From assembly GCF_014191605.1 (NCBI RefSeq), contig NZ_JACHWU010000004.1:62001-126000 (forward strand): a DNA stretch of 64,000 nt, in the 5' to 3' direction. Position 1 is the first letter of the stretch. Every line of letters begins with the position of its first letter. The stretch is from Prauserella isguenensis. Its GTDB lineage: Bacteria; Actinomycetota; Actinomycetes; Mycobacteriales; Pseudonocardiaceae. The notes below the pieces were generated by a model, which saw nothing but the letters and a program-made list of their open reading frames with translations, was not told where the DNA came from and searched no databases. Made by a program: the position numbers and the translations under genes. Below, in pieces: positions 59,447-64,000 of this stretch.

Positions 59447-60388
59447 GTGCCCATGCCTCCTGTCCAGGCCAATGCGTTCGTGGACTGGTTCAATGAGAAC
59501 TCCACGGAGATGGTGTCCGGTCTGATCAACATCGCGATCATCGCGGTGCTCGCACTGGTGCTGCGTGCGATCGTCGGCCGGGTCATCGACCAGCTGGCCA
59601 AGCGGATGGTCAACTCGCGCGAGCGGATCGACAAGGCGAAGGCCAAGGCGGCGAGCCGGGTCATCAAGCAGAGCAACGACGGCCGCGGTGAGCGGCAGCG
59701 GCAGCGGGCGAACACGATCGCCTCGGTGCTCAAGAGCGTGGCGTCGTTCGTGATATTCGGCATCGCGTTCGTGACGATCCTGGGGCAGTTCGGGATCAAC
59801 ATCGGCCCGATCATCGCGAGCGCCGGTGTGATCGGTCTCGCGATCGGGTTCGGTGCGCAGAGCCTGGTGCAGGACTTCCTGTCCGGCATCTTCATGATGG
59901 TCGAGGACCAGTACGGCGTGGGCGACGTCGTCGACGTGGGCGACGCGGTCGGCACGGTCGAGGCGGTCACGCTGCGGATCACGAAGATCCGCGACCTCAA
60001 CGGTGGGCTGTGGCACGTGCGCAACGGCGAGATCATGCGTGTCTGCAACATGAACCAGGACTGGGCCAACGCGGTGGTGGAGCTGCCGCTGGACTACTCG
60101 GTGAACCTGGACGAGGCGAAGGCCGTCATCCAGCGCAACATCGACGAGTTCGCCGACAACCCGGAGTTCGCACCGAAGATCATCGAGCGGCCGTCGATCA
60201 CCGGTGTGGTCGGCATCGGCAACGGTGCCGTCACGGTGCGGGTCATGGTCACCACGCAGCCGGGCGAGCAGTGGGCGATGGGTCGCGAACTGCGCGGCCA
60301 CCTCAAGGCGGGCCTCGACGCCGCGGGCGTCCGCGTCGCCTACCCGATCCTCCCCCTGGCCAACGCCGGCGCTTCCCAGTCCGGCTGA
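59447..60388 (+). CDS. mscS: MscS-family mechanosensitive channel
   Basis: The 313-aa protein has TM1 (INIAIIAVLALVLRAIVGRV), a charged loop rich in Lys/Arg, TM2 (FVIFGIAFVTILGQF) and the pore-lining TM3 ASAGVIGLAIGFGAQSLVQD, then the β-domain GVGDVVDVGDAVGTVEAV and a C-terminal α/β part. It opens on hypo-osmotic shock to release solutes. The GTG at 59447 has GGGGAG 5 nt upstream; an ATG at 59453 is in frame. Repeat array C and a terminator follow. Confidence 0.92.
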   Translation: MPMPPVQANAFVDWFNENSTEMVSGLINIAIIAVLALVLRAIVGRVIDQLAKRMVNSRERIDKAKAKAASRVIKQSNDGRGERQRQRANTIASVLKSVASFVIFGIAFVTILGQFGINIGPIIASAGVIGLAIGFGAQSLVQDFLSGIFMMVEDQYGVGDVVDVGDAVGTVEAVTLRITKIRDLNGGLWHVRNGEIMRVCNMNQDWANAVVELPLDYSVNLDEAKAVIQRNIDEFADNPEFAPKIIERPSITGVVGIGNGAVTVRVMVTTQPGEQWAMGRELRGHLKAGLDAAGVRVAYPILPLANAGASQSG

Positions 60389-60399
60389 CGCGGGCACGC

Positions 60400-60546
60400 C
60401 GTGTTGCGGATCCCGGGGCTCGTGTTGCGTTCCTGGGAGCCCGTGTTGCAGGTTCCGGGGCTCGTGTTGCGTTCCTGAGGGTCCGTGTCGCGGATTCCGT
60501 GGCGCGGGTTCTGCATCCGGGACGCCGTGTTCTGCGTTCGTGCATG
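60400..60546 (+). repeat. 21-bp tandem repeat array C (7 units, decaying)
   Basis: Units of exactly 21 bp start at 60400, 60421, 60442, 60463, 60484, 60505 and 60526. The first four are well conserved (CGTGTTGC…, with CCGGGG or TGGGAG-type ends); the last three diverge. The array starts 12 nt after the mscS stop. Confidence 0.85.
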
Positions 60547-60582
60547 CCGCTAAGACCCCTGCGGGGACGAGTTACGTGGTTT

Positions 60583-60617
60583 GAGCCGCTCGCCGGATTC
60601 GTACCGGCGAGCGGCTC
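60583..60617 (+). terminator. Strong terminator after mscS and repeat array C
   Basis: Perfect 14-bp arms GAGCCGCTCGCCGG (60583–60596) and CCGGCGAGCGGCTC (60604–60617) with a 7-nt loop, followed by TTCGTGT. The repeat array lies between gene and terminator, so it is probably transcribed in the 3' untranslated region. Confidence 0.75.
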
Positions 60618-61115
60618 TTCGTGTCGATACAGCTGCGCCGGTGTAGGCGTGTCGGCGTCTGCGTCGCGGCACCTGCGGGCCTGGCGGGCGTCGGCTTGTG
60701 CCGGTGGAGTCCGGTTGTGGACGGTCACTTCCCAGGTACGGCGCTGAGTTGTGGGCAACTCGCAACGGTCAATGGTCAATGGTCGAGATTTTCCACTGAT
60801 TCCATTCTGGCGTGGACCATTCATGCTCGTGACCGCCCGTGTTGTCGATGGGCCGTCGTAAAGCACCGAGCGTGATCGTTTGTCACGCCGCGATCACATT
60901 CCACTGAAGTGGGAAACATTTCCGGTCGCGCCATCGAAGGGCTTCGGTGTGAGCACGAGAAGCGGGGTGTGGCTTGCGTGTTCACGCTGTTCCGGCGCGT
61001 CATCCGACGTGGTGACGACAACAGTCCACTGTGGAATTCGACGTTCCCGCATCGTCCGAGAATCGGAAGGGTCACGACCCCTCGGGCTGTGCGGTTGCAA
61101 CAAGAAAGAGAGACG

Positions 61116-61949
61116 ATGAGGAAACTGTTGACCATTCCTGCTGCGGTGGCGGGTGTATTCCTGTGCGTGTCCCCCGCGGCGGCTGACGAGGGAACCTCGG
61201 TCAGTATCGGCAGCGACGAGTGCGGCATCGCTACCGTGACCTTCACCAACCCGACCGACTTCGAGTTCTTCGGCGATTACCAGGTCGGCTCCGAGAGCGG
61301 CACGGCCGACGAGGTCACCGGCGAGACCATCGCCGAGGGCCCGCTCGCCGGCCAGAAGTGGGGCAACGTCTTCCACCTGACCCCCATCGCGGCGGGCGAC
61401 GAGGAGACGGTCCCCGTCGAGGTGCCCGTCGACACGCCGGATCTCAACGGCGACGGTGTGATCACGGTGCGGGCCTGGATCGACCGCGGCCCCGAGCAGC
61501 ACTTCTTCGCACCTGCCGAGTCCGTCGACGTCGACCTGTGCGAGCCCGAGCCCACCACACCCCCGAAACCGGAGGAGCCCGGCGACGATCCCGAGAACCC
61601 CGGTGAGGAGCCCGGTGAACAGCCCGGTGGCGAGAATCCGGGCGACGAGCCCGGGAACCCGGAGAAGCCGGGCAACGACGGTGACGACAAGGGTGGCAAG
61701 GGAGGCGACAACGGTGACGACAAGGGCGGCGAGCCGTCCGAGACCGACGACGGCGTGGCTCCCGTGACCATGCCCGGCCCCACCTCGTCGGCCCCGGTGA
61801 CGGTCGACGCGGTCTCCGCCAACGACGACCTGGCCGACACCGGAGTCAGCGGCACGCTGATGTGGCTTGTGCCTGCCGGCGCGGCGCTGCTCGCTGTCGG
61901 CGGCGGCACGGTGTGGCTGTCCCGCCGCAAGGGAGAGCACGGCGCCTGA
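61116..61949 (+). CDS. Secreted cell-wall protein with LAxTG sorting signal
   Basis: The 277-aa precursor has a signal peptide (LLTIPAAVAGVFLCVSPAAA), a ~120-residue globular part with two cysteines (DECGIATVTF and VDLCEPEP), a long Pro/Glu/Gly/Asp-rich spacer with PGEEPGEQPGG-type and GDDKGGKGGDNG repeats, and a C-terminal LADTG–hydrophobic–RRK signal (LMWLVPAGAALLAVGGG). LAxTG is the motif of class E sortases in high-GC Gram-positives, so it is likely wall-anchored. No sortase gene is nearby. ATG at 61116 has AAGAGAG upstream. Function unknown. Confidence 0.85.
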   Translation: MRKLLTIPAAVAGVFLCVSPAAADEGTSVSIGSDECGIATVTFTNPTDFEFFGDYQVGSESGTADEVTGETIAEGPLAGQKWGNVFHLTPIAAGDEETVPVEVPVDTPDLNGDGVITVRAWIDRGPEQHFFAPAESVDVDLCEPEPTTPPKPEEPGDDPENPGEEPGEQPGGENPGDEPGNPEKPGNDGDDKGGKGGDNGDDKGGEPSETDDGVAPVTMPGPTSSAPVTVDAVSANDDLADTGVSGTLMWLVPAGAALLAVGGGTVWLSRRKGEHGA

Positions 61950-62583
61950 CCGGCCCGGCTTTCCCGGCGGGGATCCGCCGTGTTCGTCCTGTCTCTTCAC
62001 GATGTCCTCGCAGCGCTGGAGCAGTTCCTGCGCAGCCATCAGCGCCGGCGGACATCGAGTGGGTGCACGCCGACTGATCCGAATGGCAGGGACTCGACTC
62101 CACCGGCGAAACGTCTCCCACAGGTACGCCGGCGCTGTGAGAGGCGTGGAAAAGGTCGTCCTGGACCCCGCGCCGTGCAGCTCGGAGCCGGGTCAGACGA
62201 GCGGCTGTCACGAGTACCTACCCGTATCCTCCCGGCCGGTTCTCGCTGGCGGTGTTCGGCACGGACGCGGCCGGTCCGAGGGACACGCGGCACGAGGGTT
62301 GAGCTCGAGTTCGGGCCCAACACCGAGCCCGGGGAAGGGGACCGAGACGCTCATCGGCAACTGTGCGGACGTCGGTGTGGTACACGCTTCCGGCGACTGT
62401 ACTCCTGGAGTTGTTGATATCTCCTGGGTTCATGCGTAGCCGTAGTGGCGAGTCGTTCAGTCGCGCCGTAGGTACTACGGTTAGGATGATCGACCGAAAT
62501 CGCGGCCCGACGGGCACCGAAGTATCGCTTCGTCGCTGCCCCCACCCGCGCGTGGATCACGCGTGTCCAGTGGGGGTTCAGAC
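61950..62583. other. 634-bp gap before the DUF2075 gene
   Basis: No complete gene is supported. A small hairpin-like CGGCGGGGATCCGCCG lies just after the LAxTG gene. On the minus strand around 62039–61980 a coding-like fragment reads MAAQELLQRCEDIVKRQDEH but is not part of a credible gene; it may be a relic. TAGGAT at 62482–62487 is a −10 candidate for the downstream gene. Confidence 0.4.
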
Positions 62584-64000
62584 GTGGCGCTCGTCCGTCG
62601 AAGTGCGGCAGACCTGCTCGAGGAAGCGAAGGCCGACCGACTGCATCAACTGCTTTCGGAACAGGCGAAGTTCCAGCTCGAAAGCCGCGCCGGAACCGGC
62701 GAGGTTCGATCGTGGCGACGCAGCCTTCCCGTGCTCCTCCGTGATCTCACGGATGCAGGCCTCGGCCACGTGGAAGTCCTGTTGGAGCACAAGCTGCCGC
62801 ACAGTCCCAAACGGGTCGACGCGGTGCTGTGCGGAACGCACCCGCGGACCCGCGAACCGAGCTACGTCCTCGTCGAACTCAAGCAGTGGTCGGAGGCCGA
62901 GCTCGTTCTTGCCGACCTGGTGCGTGTCGCAGCGTACGGGAAGGAGCCCGTGCTCCACCCGGTCGACCAGGTCCGGCAGTACTGCGAGTACCTGGTCGAC
63001 TCGACCCCGTCACTGGCGGCGCAGCCGCATGTGGTGCACGGCGTCGCCTACCTGCACAATGCGCAGACCTCGGGGATCGCGTCCTTGAAGCAGTACACGC
63101 CGGACGAGTACGGCCGCATGTTCACGTTGGACGACAAACAGGAGTTCGTCGAGTATCTGCGCGGTAAGCTGGATCCGCACGGTGATCGACAGACTGCACG
63201 CACCGCCGCCGACGACTTCCTGAACTGCCACCACGCACCGTCGAAGCCACTGCTCAAGCTGGCCGCGCGCGAGATTCAAGAGCGTGACCAGTTCGTCCTT
63301 CTCGACGAACAAAAGGTCGCCTACGAGCAGGTCATGCACGCGGTGGACCGTGCGCGTACCGCCAACACGCGAACGGCCGTCGTCGTTCTCGGGGGGCCTG
63401 GATCCGGCAAGAGCGTCATCGCGCTCAACTTGATGGGCAACCTGGCTCGACGGGGACGGACGGTGCACCATGCGACGGGTTCCAGCGCCTTCACGAGGAC
63501 CATGCGCAAGACCGCGGGTAAACATGCGCCTCGGGTGCAGAGTCTTTTCAAGTACTTCAACAACTACACCGCGTCCGAACCTCGCGAGCTCGATGTGCTC
63601 ATCTGCGACGAGGCGCATCGCATCCGCGAGACCAGCGTAAATCGGTACACCAGGAAGGAGGTTCGTGCCCAGGCGGGCAGGCAGATCGACGAACTGATCG
63701 ACGTGGCCTGGGTGCCTGTGTTCCTGTTGGACGAAAACCAGATCGTGCGGCCCGGGGAGATGGGTTCGTTGGACGAGATCACGACGGCGGCTCGGGCCAA
63801 AGGCTGCGACGTGGAAATCGTTCACTTGAAAGGCCAGTTCCGCTGCGGTGGGTCGGCGGCATTCGACACCTGGGTCGAACGGCTAGTCGGACTGGACCGG
63901 CTTCCTCCGACGTCGTGGAGCAACGTGGCTTCCGCACTTGACGACGACTTCGAACTCGCCGACGTGGCGTCACCGGAGGCCATGGAATCATGGCTCTTGG
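62584..64000 (+). CDS. DUF2075 P-loop ATPase/helicase-like protein with N-terminal nuclease-like motif (partial)
   Basis: At least 472 aa are encoded before the window ends. Residues ~60–110 carry a PD-(D/E)xK-like arrangement: Asp79 in KRVDAVLCG and Glu98-x-Lys100 in YVLVELKQW. The DUF2075 ATPase follows with Walker A GGPGSGKSVIAL (270–), Walker B LDVLICDEAHRIRE (Asp342, Glu343), VFLLDENQ and HLKGQFRCGGS. Such SF1-like nuclease–ATPases occur in defence islands and mobile regions; anti-phage function is inference. GTG at 62584 with GTGGGGG upstream. Its base composition is less GC-rich and its codon use less biased than its neighbours. Confidence 0.85.
   Translation, partial: MALVRRSAADLLEEAKADRLHQLLSEQAKFQLESRAGTGEVRSWRRSLPVLLRDLTDAGLGHVEVLLEHKLPHSPKRVDAVLCGTHPRTREPSYVLVELKQWSEAELVLADLVRVAAYGKEPVLHPVDQVRQYCEYLVDSTPSLAAQPHVVHGVAYLHNAQTSGIASLKQYTPDEYGRMFTLDDKQEFVEYLRGKLDPHGDRQTARTAADDFLNCHHAPSKPLLKLAAREIQERDQFVLLDEQKVAYEQVMHAVDRARTANTRTAVVVLGGPGSGKSVIALNLMGNLARRGRTVHHATGSSAFTRTMRKTAGKHAPRVQSLFKYFNNYTASEPRELDVLICDEAHRIRETSVNRYTRKEVRAQAGRQIDELIDVAWVPVFLLDENQIVRPGEMGSLDEITTAARAKGCDVEIVHLKGQFRCGGSAAFDTWVERLVGLDRLPPTSWSNVASALDDDFELADVASPEAMESWLL

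Larger units (their letters stand above)
60389..61115. other. 727-bp gap between mscS and the LAxTG protein
   Basis: No gene is supported. The left part holds repeat array C (60400–60546) and a terminator. The right part is lower in GC and rich in small inverted and direct repeats: GAGTTG/CAACTC (60746–60761), GGTCAAT twice plus GGTCGAG (60768–60788), GTGATCG/CGATCAC (60872–60897) and TTCCACT-GA-AGTGG (60899–60912). These lie 200–370 nt upstream of the LAxTG gene and may be its control region. Confidence 0.5.

Noticed and set aside
60618-61115. Small protein-coding gene in the gap before the LAxTG gene
   Set aside because: Open frames there lack ribosome-binding sites and third-position G/C bias, and none resembles a known family.

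Overview
The window is high-GC actinobacterial chromosome. The conserved order coaD – sepIVA-like – DUF177 – rpmF – rnc – fpg – acyP – smc – ftsY, and further on ligA – ACT protein – gatCAB – lppZ-like, is the one seen in mycobacteria and the Pseudonocardiaceae. Together with the GC-rich codon use and many GTG starts this suggests a Pseudonocardiaceae-type organism. That placement is inference; no rRNA or tRNA gene was seen.

Layout. 1–5.2 kb: a SagB-type nitroreductase, a luciferase-like monooxygenase and a HelD-type RNA polymerase ATPase on the minus strand, then rsmD. 5.4–20.7 kb: the coaD-to-ftsY core block, interrupted by a HEPN/MNT toxin–antitoxin pair whose hepT carries a frameshift, a Ser/Thr/Pro-rich membrane protein, a frameshifted methyltransferase, and an anmK–sodium symporter operon with a DasR-like (dre) site at its start. 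21.3–34.2 kb: a purine/allantoin-to-glyoxylate region made of an IclR regulator, malate synthase, a DUF6986 lyase-like protein, PxpA, an ABC-class ATPase, a PucR regulator and an overlapping four-gene xanthine dehydrogenase/amidohydrolase operon. 34.3–43.3 kb: ligA and gatCAB, with a second, intact HEPN/MNT pair inserted after ligA between two 34-bp direct repeats. 43.5–50.2 kb: LppZ-like lipoprotein, a 2-hydroxyacid dehydrogenase, and a DevS/DevR (DosS/DosR) two-component system beside two universal stress proteins whose shared promoter holds two DosR-like half-sites. 50.5–59.2 kb: a methyltransferase and a redox/catabolic cluster (AurF-type diiron oxygenase, FprB-like ferredoxin reductase, Baeyer–Villiger-type monooxygenase, nitroreductase-like protein, acyl-CoA synthetase, TetR regulator) with palindromic operator-like sites. 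59.4–64 kb: MscS channel, a LAxTG surface protein, and the start of a DUF2075 ATPase with an N-terminal nuclease-like motif, running off the window.

Most unusual are: (1) the HEPN/MNT cassette at 36.4–37.1 kb bounded by a duplicated ligA/acetyltransferase junction; (2) a 21-bp tandem repeat family found just after the stop codons of three unrelated genes, plus other ~15–21 bp tandem repeats that begin inside the 3' ends of rsmD, acyP and a tetR gene; (3) two genes each broken by what looks like loss of one base; (4) the nuclease/ATPase fusion in the lower-GC right edge.
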